Shown: positions 1 to 6,456, counted from the stretch's first letter. The stretch: DNA of 12,502 bases from an uncultured Bacteroidales bacterium (GCA_937906975.1 CALCUN010000154.1:1-12502); one strand, 5' to 3'. Program-made: numbers and translations. Notes: generated by a model not told the origin, from the sequence alone.

Positions 1-54
1 GAATGCGGATATTACAGAGGAAAAGAAGCAATTAAGAAAGAAGCAGAAGCCTAA
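1..54 (+). CDS. rpmF: 50S ribosomal protein L32, C-terminal end (partial)
   Basis: The window opens inside a reading frame that gives ECGYYRGKEAIKKEAEA and then TAA at 52-54. The Cys-Gly-Tyr-Tyr-x-Gly-Lys sequence is the usual end of bacterial ribosomal protein L32, a small zinc-ribbon protein of the large subunit; the cysteine here would be the last zinc ligand. The 5' part of the gene lies outside the window. Its stop is 16 bases before the plsX start. The order rpmF-plsX-fabH is widely conserved in bacteria and supports both this call and co-transcription. Only 17 residues are visible, so the identification rests on the tail motif plus context. Confidence 0.85.
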   Translation, partial: ECGYYRGKEAIKKEAEA

Positions 55-70
55 TTCATTTCAATAGATT

Positions 71-1015
71 ATGAGAATAGGGCTTGATGCTATGGGTGGT
101 GATTACGCACCCAAGGCTGTAGTTGAAGGTGCAATATTAGCTCAAAAAGAATTGTCAAAAGAAGATACGATAGTTCTTTTTGGGCGAAGTGCAGACATAC
201 TCCAAATACTTGCAGACAATGGAGTAGATTCTTCTTTGTTTGAAATTGTTGATGCAGACCAAGTGATAGATATGCACGATAAGCCTGCAAAAGCATTTGC
301 TAAAAAACCAAATTCAAGTATGGCGGTAGGCTTCCGCTATTTGAAAGAAGGAAAAATTGATAGCTTTGCAAGTGCAGGAAATACAGGTGCAATGCTTGTT
401 GGAACTATGTATTCGGTTGGAGTAATTGAAGGAATTATGCGTCCATGCCTTGCTGCACTTGTGCCAAAGGTAGATGGAGGTGTTACTCTTTTGACTGACG
501 TTGGCGTAAACCCAGATGCAAAACCAGAAATGATGGTTCAATTTGCTATTTTGGGAAGTGTGTATGCTAAAACAGCGTTAGGAATGGAAAATCCAAAGGT
601 TGGATTAGCAAATATCGGCGAAGAAGAAGAAAAAGGTAATGCTCAAAGCCAAGCTGCACACGCATTGATGAAAGAAAACAAGAGTTTTGAATTTTTTGGT
701 AATGCAGAACCTGTTGAAATCTTTAAAAACAATGTAGATGTCGTGGTTTGCGATGGTTTTGTTGGAAATATGTTGATGAAACACACCGAAGCGCTTGCAA
801 GAGTCTTTGCAAAAAGAGGTCTTGTTGATGAATACGTAGCACGATTCAATTACGAAATATATGGAGGCTTGCCATTGCTTGGAGCAAACTCCATAGTGTT
901 AATAGGACATGGAATATCAAATGCGAAAGCTATAAAGAGCATGATATTTCAATCGAAGAATATATACGAAACTAACTTAATCGGACAATTAAAAGAGACT
1001 TTGTCCGTTAATTAG
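71..1015 (+). CDS. plsX: Phosphate acyltransferase PlsX
   Basis: PlsX makes acyl-phosphate from acyl-ACP and inorganic phosphate, the first step of the PlsX/PlsY route to lysophosphatidic acid; it acts at the inner face of the cytoplasmic membrane. The 314-residue protein begins MRIGLDAMGGDYAPKAVVEG, the family's N-terminal signature. Other conserved blocks are SAGNTGA (101-107), a DVGxNxDxKPE segment (about 153-163), an ANIGEEExKGN block (about 180-190) and VCDGFVGN (236-243). Length is close to the usual 320-350. It sits between rpmF and fabH, the classical lipid cluster, with a 27-base gap to fabH. The ATG at 71 gives the canonical N-terminus, so the start is secure. No odd features were seen. 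Confidence 0.97.
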   Translation: MRIGLDAMGGDYAPKAVVEGAILAQKELSKEDTIVLFGRSADILQILADNGVDSSLFEIVDADQVIDMHDKPAKAFAKKPNSSMAVGFRYLKEGKIDSFASAGNTGAMLVGTMYSVGVIEGIMRPCLAALVPKVDGGVTLLTDVGVNPDAKPEMMVQFAILGSVYAKTALGMENPKVGLANIGEEEEKGNAQSQAAHALMKENKSFEFFGNAEPVEIFKNNVDVVVCDGFVGNMLMKHTEALARVFAKRGLVDEYVARFNYEIYGGLPLLGANSIVLIGHGISNAKAIKSMIFQSKNIYETNLIGQLKETLSVN

Positions 1016-1042
1016 TGCGTATTACAAAAAAAAGATAAGAAA

Positions 1043-2029
1043 ATGTCAAAGTTAAAAGCTGCAATAACTGCGGTAGAAGGATATGTACCAGATTATATCC
1101 TTACTAACGATGAACTTAGTACGATGGTAGATACTAATGACGAGTGGATAATGACTCGAATTGGTATCAAAGAACGTCATATCTTAAAGGGCGAAAAAGG
1201 ACCTTCAGATATGGCGGAGATTGTTGTGAAAAGAATTTTGGAGAAAAAGAACATTTCTCCTGATGAAATAGAATTAGTAATTTGTTGTACAGTAACGCCT
1301 GATATGGTCTTTCCTGCAACAGCAAATGTCATAGCACACAAATGTGGAATTAAACACGGATTTGGATTTGACATAAATGCAGGTTGTTCAGGCTTTCTTT
1401 ACGGATTGACAACTGCTACAAAATACATAGAATCAGGCTTTGTAAAAAAAGCAATTGTGATTGGAGCAGAAAAAATGTCAGCAATCGTAAACTATCAAGA
1501 CAGAGCGACATGTCCAATCTTTGGAGACGGAGCAGCAGCTGTGCTTTTAGAAGCAACAGAGGGTGAAAACGGAATCATAGATCAAGTATTGTATTCAGAT
1601 GGTGAAGGAGTAAAACACCTACATCAAGTAGCAGGAGGCTCAGTTAAGCCAGCCTCACACGAAACTGTTGATGCAAGAGAACACTTCATTTATCAAGAAG
1701 GACAAGCCGTGTTTAAATGGGCTGTTGTTAAAATGGCGGAAGCGACAGAAGAAATATTAAAAAGAAATAATATGACTTCTCAAGACATAAGCTATCTATT
1801 GCCACACCAAGCCAATATGAGAATAATCTCAGCAACAGGAAAACGTTTAGAACTCGATAACGAAAAAGTGCTAATCAATATAGAAAAATACGGAAACACT
1901 ACTTCTGCAACTATTCCTATGTTGATGTTTGAAAATCAACACAAATTCAAAAAAGGAGACAACTTAATCCTAACCGCATTTGGAGCAGGATTTACTTGGG
2001 GTGCAGTATTAGTTAAATGGGCTATTTAG
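1043..2029 (+). CDS. fabH: Beta-ketoacyl-ACP synthase III (FabH)
   Basis: FabH condenses acetyl-CoA (or another short acyl-CoA) with malonyl-ACP to start type II fatty-acid synthesis in the cytosol. The 328-residue protein shows the thiolase-fold KAS III triad: the nucleophile Cys115 in NAGCSGFLYGL, His255 in LLPHQANMRI, and Asn285 in EKYGNTTSA. The N-terminal block TNDEWIMTRIGIKERHI (about 31-47) and the C-terminal GAGFTWGAVLVKW are also typical. Length matches the family. It follows plsX by 27 bases. Its last 13 bases overlap the start of the PhnP-like gene in a different frame, which suggests translational coupling. Primer preference (straight or branched) cannot be read from the sequence. 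Bacteroidota often carry more than one KAS III gene, so this may not be the only copy. Confidence 0.97.
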   Translation: MSKLKAAITAVEGYVPDYILTNDELSTMVDTNDEWIMTRIGIKERHILKGEKGPSDMAEIVVKRILEKKNISPDEIELVICCTVTPDMVFPATANVIAHKCGIKHGFGFDINAGCSGFLYGLTTATKYIESGFVKKAIVIGAEKMSAIVNYQDRATCPIFGDGAAAVLLEATEGENGIIDQVLYSDGEGVKHLHQVAGGSVKPASHETVDAREHFIYQEGQAVFKWAVVKMAEATEEILKRNNMTSQDISYLLPHQANMRIISATGKRLELDNEKVLINIEKYGNTTSATIPMLMFENQHKFKKGDNLILTAFGAGFTWGAVLVKWAI

Positions 2030-2805
2030 ATATAGTTTTTTTAGGCACAGGAACCTCGCAAGGCGTACCAGTAATTGGGTGCGATTGCGAGGTTTGTCTT
2101 TCTAAGCAAGAAAAAGACAAGCGATTGCGTTCATCTATTTTGATAACCTCCGATAAAGGAACTCAAATAACAATAGATGCAGGGCCTGATTTTAGAACGC
2201 AAATGTTAAATGAAAGAGTTAAATATTTAGATGCAATACTTGTAACACACGCACACAGAGATCACGTTTCGGGGCTTGATGATGTACGTTCATATAATTA
2301 TCTTCAACAAAGCCCTATGCCAATTTTTGCAAATAAATATGCAATAGAAAGTATAAAAAACGAATTTTCCTACGCATTTGCACAAGTTAAATATCCGGGA
2401 TTACCAGAATTTGACTTGCAAGAAATAGACGTAGAGAATCCAACCATAATAAAAATCAAAGAATTAGAAATAACACCCATAGAAGTGATGCACTTCAAAC
2501 TCCCTATCTTAGCATATAGAATAGGGGACTTTGCCTACATAACCGATGCAAAGACAATCACATCAAAAGAAAAAGCAAAACTAAAAGGCGTCAAACACTT
2601 AGTAGTCAATGCCCTTAGAAAAGAAGAACACTTCTCGCATTTCTCACTGCAAGAAGCCCTAAACCTAATAGAAGAAATAAAACCCGAAAAAGCATACCTT
2701 ACACATATTAGTCATTTCTTAGGAAAAGACAAAGAAATATCAAAAGAATTGCCAAAAAACGTGCAATTAGCATACGATGGACTTAAAATAAGAATACAAC
2801 AATGA
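2017..2805 (+). CDS. MBL-fold metallo-hydrolase, PhnP-like
   Basis: This 262-residue protein has a metallo-beta-lactamase fold with the dinuclear metal motif HxHxDH (His78, His80, Asp82, His83), followed by His159, Asp177 and a C-terminal THISH segment (His230, His233). A CxCxxC cluster (Cys22, Cys24, Cys27) follows the glycine-rich LGTGTSQGVPVIGC strand. In E. coli PhnP, a phosphoribosyl cyclic phosphodiesterase, an equivalent Cys cluster plus a C-terminal His hold a second, structural zinc, so the visible layout matches PhnP. No phosphonate genes are nearby, so the substrate here is unknown; a cyclic phosphodiester or another phosphodiester is inferred. The start overlaps fabH by 13 bases and gives the expected N-terminus. 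The stop overlaps the next start as ATGA. No signal peptide, so it should be cytosolic. Confidence 0.88.
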   Translation: MGYLDIVFLGTGTSQGVPVIGCDCEVCLSKQEKDKRLRSSILITSDKGTQITIDAGPDFRTQMLNERVKYLDAILVTHAHRDHVSGLDDVRSYNYLQQSPMPIFANKYAIESIKNEFSYAFAQVKYPGLPEFDLQEIDVENPTIIKIKELEITPIEVMHFKLPILAYRIGDFAYITDAKTITSKEKAKLKGVKHLVVNALRKEEHFSHFSLQEALNLIEEIKPEKAYLTHISHFLGKDKEISKELPKNVQLAYDGLKIRIQQ

Positions 2806-3359
2806 TAGAAATAATAGCAGCAATCATAGGAACGATATACATAGTCTTAGAATACAAAGCCTCACCTTGGCTATGGCCTTTTAATATCCTTATGGCATTG
2901 ATGTATGTCTATGTATTTTTTGACAATGGTGTATATGCACAAATGCTAATCCAAGTTTATTACGTATTTATTGGCATTTACGGTTGGTTAGAATGGAAAG
3001 GAATGCTAAAAAACGGTAAAAAAGAAGAAAAACCAATAACCTCACTACCAAAAAAACTTTATTTACCAGTAATAATAACAACAATAGCACTTTCAATCGC
3101 AATTTCCCTAATCTTAAAACAAATACCAGGCAATGAAGTTTGGCTTTTAGACGGTGTTTCCACAGCATTAAGCGTAGTAGCAATGTGGTTATTGGCCAAA
3201 AAGTACTATCAACAATGGATATTTTGGATAATAGTAGAGCCAATCATTATTTTAATGTCCTTACAAACAGAGATGTACGCAACAGCCGTGCTTTATCTAA
3301 TCTATACTATAATAGCAATAATGGGATACTTTAAATGGAAAAAACAATCAATACATTAA
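2802..3359 (+). CDS. PnuC-family vitamin transporter, probably thiamine (PnuT)
   Basis: This is a 185-residue, very hydrophobic membrane protein. About six to seven transmembrane helices can be seen, with a Lys-rich loop at about 70-84. It carries the PnuC-family WxxW element in YGWLEWKG (Trp62, Trp65) after an aromatic QVYYVFIGIYG helix. PnuC proteins are facilitated-diffusion channels for vitamins (nicotinamide riboside, thiamine or riboflavin) that trap the substrate by intracellular phosphorylation. The downstream gene, overlapping by 25 bases, encodes thiamine pyrophosphokinase, and in Bacteroidota PnuT-thiN pairs are known. Thiamine is therefore the inferred substrate; nicotinamide riboside cannot be excluded from sequence alone. 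The start overlaps the preceding stop (ATGA). No TPP riboswitch is possible immediately upstream, because the upstream sequence is coding. Confidence 0.88.
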   Translation: MIEIIAAIIGTIYIVLEYKASPWLWPFNILMALMYVYVFFDNGVYAQMLIQVYYVFIGIYGWLEWKGMLKNGKKEEKPITSLPKKLYLPVIITTIALSIAISLILKQIPGNEVWLLDGVSTALSVVAMWLLAKKYYQQWIFWIIVEPIIILMSLQTEMYATAVLYLIYTIIAIMGYFKWKKQSIH

Positions 3360-3991
3360 ATATAGAAAACATAGAAGTTGTTGTATTAGCCAACGGAGAA
3401 TTTCCAATAAATCAAATACCTCTTTCGCTATTACAAAGACCTATTCCCGTTGTGTGTTGCGATGGAGCGATAGAGGCTTTGGATAAAATTGGCAAAACGC
3501 CCTTAGCACTAATAGGAGATGGCGATTCGGTAAGTGAAGAATTGAAAAACAAATACTTAGACCGTTGGCATTTTATTGCAGACCAAGAAACAAACGATTT
3601 AACCAAAGCAATGAATTTCTGCATTGAAAAAGGATTTAAAGAAGTTGCAATACTTGGAGCGACAGGCAAAAGAGAAGACCACACATTAGCCAACATCTCA
3701 CTACTTATCGAATATTCAAAACAAGTAAACGTAAGAATGTTTACCGATTATGGAGTTTTTGTTCCAATTTCCCAAACAACAACCCTTTCTTCCTTTGCAA
3801 AACAACAAGTATCTATTTTTTCGCTTGATGCAAACAATCCCTTAACATCCAAAAACCTACGTTACCCGATAGAAAACCGTAAATTCAAATATTGGTGGGA
3901 AGCAAGCCTAAACGAAGCCATAGAAGAAAACTTTACTCTCTTTACTGAAAGTGAAGTAATTATATATCAAACCTACGAAGTCAAAAATTAA
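3335..3991 (+). CDS. thiN: Thiamine pyrophosphokinase
   Basis: The enzyme transfers pyrophosphate from ATP to thiamine to give thiamine diphosphate in the cytosol. The 218-residue protein shows the family signatures: VVCCDGAIEAL (39-49), GDGDS (61-65), the acidic QETNDLTKAMNF stretch (84-95) and GATGKREDHTLAN (108-120), which form the nucleotide and metal site of thiamine pyrophosphokinases. The C-terminal half would be the beta-sandwich thiamine-binding domain and ends in YQTYEVKN. Its first 25 bases lie inside the transporter gene, so the two are probably translated together, fitting uptake followed by trapping. It is the last gene of the left plus-strand run. The symbol thiN follows usage for bacterial thiamine pyrophosphokinases. 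Confidence 0.94.
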   Translation: MEKTINTLNIENIEVVVLANGEFPINQIPLSLLQRPIPVVCCDGAIEALDKIGKTPLALIGDGDSVSEELKNKYLDRWHFIADQETNDLTKAMNFCIEKGFKEVAILGATGKREDHTLANISLLIEYSKQVNVRMFTDYGVFVPISQTTTLSSFAKQQVSIFSLDANNPLTSKNLRYPIENRKFKYWWEASLNEAIEENFTLFTESEVIIYQTYEVKN

Positions 3992-3993
3992 GC

Positions 3994-4036
3994 TTTTTTT
4001 TTCTTTGTTTTTTTCAAAAAAATCAAAGAAAAAATT
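3994..4036. repeat. AT-rich inverted repeat after thiN
   Basis: Directly after the thiN stop, a T-rich arm containing TTTTTCTTTG (3998-4007) is mirrored by an A-rich arm containing CAAAGAAAAA (4024-4033), with one unpaired base (4023) in the right arm. About 18 base pairs are possible, almost all A-T, with two G-C pairs. It could act as a weak transcript end for the left operon, but it lacks the GC-rich stem and following T-run of a standard intrinsic terminator. The right arm is also the first unit of the 21-bp repeat array. Confidence 0.5.
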
Positions 4037-4086
4037 TGAAAAATCAAAGAAAAAAAATATTTTTGCAAAGAAAAATTTTTGCTAAT
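4024..4086. repeat. Three tandem 21-bp units, each starting CAAAGAAAAA
   Basis: The decamer CAAAGAAAAA occurs at 4024-4033, 4045-4054 and 4066-4075, spaced by exactly 21 bases, close to two turns of B-DNA. The first two copies extend to a 17-base identity (4018-4034 and 4039-4055). Because A-tracts recur in phase with the helix, the segment should be intrinsically curved. The units interleave with the promoter: copy 1 precedes the -33 box, copy 2 fills the spacer, and copy 3 begins right after the -7 box. Confidence 0.75.
4035..4065 (+). promoter_or_regulatory. Bacteroidetes-type promoter for the T9SS cargo gene
   Basis: TTTG at 4035-4038 is followed, after 19 bases, by TATTTTTG at 4058-4065. 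These match the Bacteroidetes -33 (TTTG) and -7 (TAnnTTTG) consensus exactly, at normal spacing. Transcription would start near 4070-4073, leaving a leader of about 155 bases before the ATG at 4228. This is inferred from motif match only. Confidence 0.65.
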
Positions 4087-4090
4087 CATT

Positions 4091-4141
4091 ATGAGCATTA
4101 TCTATATCCAAATTCTTGGAAAAAATAACTTCATAGTATAA
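4091..4141 (+). other. Possible 16-codon leader ORF
   Basis: An ATG at 4091 opens a 16-residue frame (MSIIYIQILGKNNFIV) closed by TAA at 4139-4141. The first base of the following hairpin stem is 4142, so the stop abuts the stem. It lies within the predicted leader of the T9SS cargo gene. It could be a leader peptide, the remnant of a lost gene, or chance; nothing in the peptide is recognisable. Confidence 0.25.
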
Positions 4142-4174
4142 GGAGGTTTGTTTAGTCTGATTGTACAAACCTCC
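4142..4174 (+). promoter_or_regulatory. Perfect 10-bp hairpin in the leader
   Basis: GGAGGTTTGT (4142-4151) and ACAAACCTCC (4165-4174) are exact reverse complements with a 13-base loop. The stem is half G-C, which is striking in such AT-rich surroundings. No T-run follows on either strand, so it is not a classical intrinsic terminator. A structured leader element or the binding site of a dimeric protein are possible roles; neither is shown. Confidence 0.6.
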
Positions 4175-4227
4175 GAAAAATAACTGCAAACAACATTCCG
4201 TAATTTTTTAATATAAAAAATAAAGAT

Positions 4228-5334
4228 ATGCTAAAAAAATTAAGTTTAGTATTTTTAATTGTGATTTTGCAAGTTCCTATTACCTTAAAAGCACAATTAG
4301 ATACCGTACATTTTAGTAATGAACATATAAATCAATATATATACCCTCCAATGATAGACCCTATTGGCTATCCAAGTAGAGAAGTTAATATTTATGATTT
4401 ATCTTTTCCAACATTATTTTGGGTACATTATCATAATTCTAACAATAGAATAAAATCTGTTGCTCAAAGATATGAAGTTAATGAAGGAGATAGTACAACA
4501 ATACATGGAGTGGCTTATGTTAGTCATTTTACCTCTGAATATTTTGATACAATAAAAATTTCTATTTGGGATAAATATTTAGCAACAGAATTATATACAC
4601 AATATTTTATTGTTGGAACTGAATATATGTGGAATGAAGTAGTAAATGGGGAAATACAGCCATATATTGAATGTATTTTTAATGATACTATAACTTTATA
4701 TGAAGATTATTATGTTTCAATAAGTACTTTTGAATTAACAGATGAGCTGGGAACTACTTATTATAGTGCTAATGTTCCTTTTTTATTTTTTGAAGAATAT
4801 GCTTTAAATTACCAAAGAATACAAGAAGGTTTTATTGTGCCATACGGCGTAAGTACAAAATATAGACCATACGTACAATTTTCAAATGAACTTTATGGGA
4901 GAGGTTGGATACATGTTGATGATGTAGAATGGATAGATGGTTATTATTCTTATGAAGATGTTGCAAGATATGATCATCTTCTAAGAGATATGTACACAGG
5001 CGATACAACGGTTTATGCTCCTTTGGGAATATGTCCTATTATGTTTGTTGAAGATACTACTAATTCTGATACGACAAGTGGTTTGACTTCTGTTTTTCTT
5101 TCAGAAGAGAGCGTAGAGCTCTATCCTAATCCTGTAAGAGATGAATTAAATATTTCTTGTGATTACAATATTTTAGAAATAGAGATATTTGATGCCTTGA
5201 ATCGTTTGATTGAAAGAAAGAATACAAACTCTAAGACAATGCAAATAGATGTTTCGCAATACAAATCAGGAACATATATTCTTAGAATTAAGACCGATAA
5301 AGGAAAGATTGATAAGAAATTTATCGTAAACTAA
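4228..5334 (+). CDS. Secreted T9SS cargo protein of unknown function
   Basis: This 368-residue protein has a signal peptide (1-22: Lys3-Lys4, hydrophobic core, then TLKA before Gln23) and a type A T9SS sorting domain at its C-terminus. The sorting domain runs from SVELYPNPVRDELNI (about 295-309) through SGTYILRI (347-354) to KKFIVN at the end. T9SS carries such proteins across the outer membrane of Bacteroidota, usually removing the sorting domain and anchoring or releasing the cargo. The central 270 residues are rich in Tyr, Asp, Glu and Thr and look beta-rich; I recognise no catalytic motif or named domain there. An acidic and Thr-rich linker (about 275-287) precedes the sorting domain. The gene stands alone, with its own promoter and a strong terminator, and is more AT-rich than its neighbours. 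It could be an adhesin, a surface matrix protein or a divergent enzyme. Confidence 0.88.
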   Translation: MLKKLSLVFLIVILQVPITLKAQLDTVHFSNEHINQYIYPPMIDPIGYPSREVNIYDLSFPTLFWVHYHNSNNRIKSVAQRYEVNEGDSTTIHGVAYVSHFTSEYFDTIKISIWDKYLATELYTQYFIVGTEYMWNEVVNGEIQPYIECIFNDTITLYEDYYVSISTFELTDELGTTYYSANVPFLFFEEYALNYQRIQEGFIVPYGVSTKYRPYVQFSNELYGRGWIHVDDVEWIDGYYSYEDVARYDHLLRDMYTGDTTVYAPLGICPIMFVEDTTNSDTTSGLTSVFLSEESVELYPNPVRDELNISCDYNILEIEIFDALNRLIERKNTNSKTMQIDVSQYKSGTYILRIKTDKGKIDKKFIVN

Positions 5335-5341
5335 CAAAAAG

Positions 5342-5370
5342 AAAAAGCAACCAAAAAGGTTGCTTTTTTT
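5342..5370. terminator. Bidirectional intrinsic terminator
   Basis: AAAAAGCAACC (5342-5352) and GGTTGCTTTTT (5358-5368) form a perfect 11-bp stem with a five-A loop, and the plus strand runs on in T residues to 5370. It begins 8 bases after the stop of the T9SS cargo gene. Read on the minus strand, the same hairpin also ends in a T-run, and it lies just past the stop of the convergent YitT-like gene at 5377, so it can serve both transcripts. Confidence 0.92.
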
Positions 5371-5376
5371 TATTGA

Positions 5377-6345
5377 TTAAATTTTTCTTCTTTGTTTGCT
5401 TTTCTTGCTCATCCAAAGACCGTAAACCTCGCTTACATTACCTGCTGTAACGAAAGCGTCAATTTTTTCTTCATCTATTAGTTTCATTAGTCTTGTAAAC
5501 TCATCTTTGTTAAGCAAGACTTCAATTTCTGTTTTCTTTTCTTGACTATAACCACCTGTTACTTCGTAAAGGGTAACGCCTCTTACAAGGTCATTTACTA
5601 TAAATTGTCTTAGGCGTTCGTGTTGTGAGGAAATGATACACACACGCTTTTTGTTGTTTAAGCCAGCTGTGAAATAATCTATCACAAGTCCGTTAATCCA
5701 AGTGCCAATCAAGCCAATGACAACCATGTGAAAAGGATTGATGGCAAATGCTGTACAACAAATTATAGCACCTGCAACTGAAACCGATGCACCTATGTCA
5801 AAGTGTAAGTATTTGTTTACAATCTTTGCTAAAATGTCGAGTCCACCTGTTGAAGCGTTGATGCGGAAAAGCACAGTTTGAGCAGCACTCAACAAAAGCA
5901 CGAAGCAACAAAGGTCAAACCATATATCGCCCATTATAGAAGGGATTGCACCGCCTTCTCTTATGAAATTCTCGTAAGGAAAGTAAGTTTCCAAAACACT
6001 AATCATAGGTCCGAGAATAAGGGCTGTGTAAACTGTTTTAATACCGAACTCTTTTCCTATTAGGAAATAAGCCAATATCAACAGAATTGCGTTGATTACG
6101 AAAATGACTGTTGAAACAGGTAAAGCCATTCCGAATAATTGTTCTGAAACTCCGCTTATCACAATAGATAAACCAGAGATTGTTCCAATAATCAACTTAC
6201 TTGGAACGAGGAAGTAGTAAACCGCACAAGCGGTAACCATCATTCCAAGAGTCATTATGAGTAATTCTACCCAAAATTTAGATGTGGTAAGGATATTACC
6301 CACTGTCTTTAAAGTACTTGAAAAATTTTGTTTAACGTTTGCCAT
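5377..6345 (-). CDS. YitT family membrane protein with DUF2179 domain
   Basis: The 322-residue product has an N-terminal membrane part with about five or six helices (roughly 24-46, 50-66, 75-97, 104-121, 142-160, 187-223). It includes the family's VPSKLIIGTISGLSIV (47-62) and NASTGGLDILAKIV (163-176) motifs. A cytosolic DUF2179 domain follows (about 232-310), with RGVTLYEVTGGYSQ and KIDAFVTAGNVSEVYG. The tail is short and very basic (MSKKSKQRRKI). No biochemical role is established for the family; transport is often assumed. The open frame extends upstream to 6471, but the ATG at 6345 is chosen. It gives the family-like N-terminus MANVKQNF, and a minus-strand -7 box (6373-6366) lies within the longer frame, so the extra 42 codons are probably not transcribed. 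It is convergent with the cargo gene and divergent from the methyltransferase gene. Confidence 0.9.
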   Translation of the reverse strand: MANVKQNFSSTLKTVGNILTTSKFWVELLIMTLGMMVTACAVYYFLVPSKLIIGTISGLSIVISGVSEQLFGMALPVSTVIFVINAILLILAYFLIGKEFGIKTVYTALILGPMISVLETYFPYENFIREGGAIPSIMGDIWFDLCCFVLLLSAAQTVLFRINASTGGLDILAKIVNKYLHFDIGASVSVAGAIICCTAFAINPFHMVVIGLIGTWINGLVIDYFTAGLNNKKRVCIISSQHERLRQFIVNDLVRGVTLYEVTGGYSQEKKTEIEVLLNKDEFTRLMKLIDEEKIDAFVTAGNVSEVYGLWMSKKSKQRRKI

Positions 6346-6365
6346 AAATTTGAAAAATTTGTTTG

Positions 6366-6373
6366 CAAAATTA
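6366..6373 (-). promoter_or_regulatory. Promoter -7 box for the YitT-like gene
   Basis: On the minus strand 6373-6366 reads TAATTTTG followed by C, a full match to the Bacteroidetes -7 consensus TAnnTTTG. It is 20 bases before the ATG at 6345, so the leader would be short. Only imperfect -33 candidates exist, such as TTTA at 6399-6396. Confidence 0.55.
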
Positions 6374-6400
6374 CGAATATTTCTAAGAAATAATTTAAAA

Positions 6401-6433
6401 AAAGCTAAGGAAAAAAATTTTTTTCTTAGCTTT
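6401..6433. repeat. 33-base AT-rich palindrome between divergent promoters
   Basis: AAAGCTAAG (6401-6409) is the exact reverse complement of CTTAGCTTT (6425-6433). Between them seven A (6411-6417) face seven T (6418-6424), with a single unpaired G at 6410. The palindrome lies between the two divergent -7 boxes, and its right arm overlaps the position expected for the -33 element of the plus-strand promoter. It could be a shared operator; no GC-rich terminator form is present. Confidence 0.7.
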
Positions 6434-6456
6434 ACCAAATTTAAGTAGTATATTTG
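6426..6456 (+). promoter_or_regulatory. Promoter of the trmH-tex-coaD run
   Basis: TATATTTG at 6449-6456 (followed by C) matches the -7 consensus TAnnTTTG. TTAG at 6426-6429, 19 bases upstream, matches three of four bases of the -33 box and lies in the right arm of the palindrome. Transcription would start near 6463, about 24 bases before the ATG at 6487. It is the only promoter-like sequence seen ahead of the five-gene run. Confidence 0.6.

Larger units (their letters stand above)
3992..4227. other. Non-coding AT-rich region between thiN and the T9SS cargo gene
   Basis: This 236-base gap holds no gene of normal size. From left to right it contains an AT-only inverted repeat, three 21-bp-spaced copies of CAAAGAAAAA, a Bacteroidetes-type promoter, a possible 16-codon ORF, a perfect 10-bp hairpin, and about 50 AT-rich bases before the ATG at 4228. 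The density of ordered elements is unusual for a gap of this size in this window, where other same-strand gaps are 0-27 bases. Confidence 0.8.

Noticed and set aside
2700..2802. Possible TPP riboswitch ahead of the PnuC/PnuT-type gene.
   Set aside because: The sequence is coding for the PhnP-like protein and shows no CUGAGA-type core; the genes overlap, leaving no leader.
2968..3243. A 91-codon minus-strand open frame opposite the transporter gene, rich in Leu and Val.
   Set aside because: It is the antisense shadow of a membrane-protein gene: hydrophobic codons read backwards give this composition. No promoter or homology-like motif is visible, and the plus-strand gene is well supported.
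4142..4174. The perfect hairpin as an intrinsic terminator of the thiN transcript.
   Set aside because: It is not followed by a T-run on either strand and lies 150 bases past thiN, downstream of a consensus promoter.
3992..4227. Replication origin with DnaA boxes in the AT-rich gap.
   Set aside because: I found no TTATCCACA-like boxes here or clustered elsewhere in the window, and dnaA is absent. Only the skew change is suggestive, so no origin is annotated.
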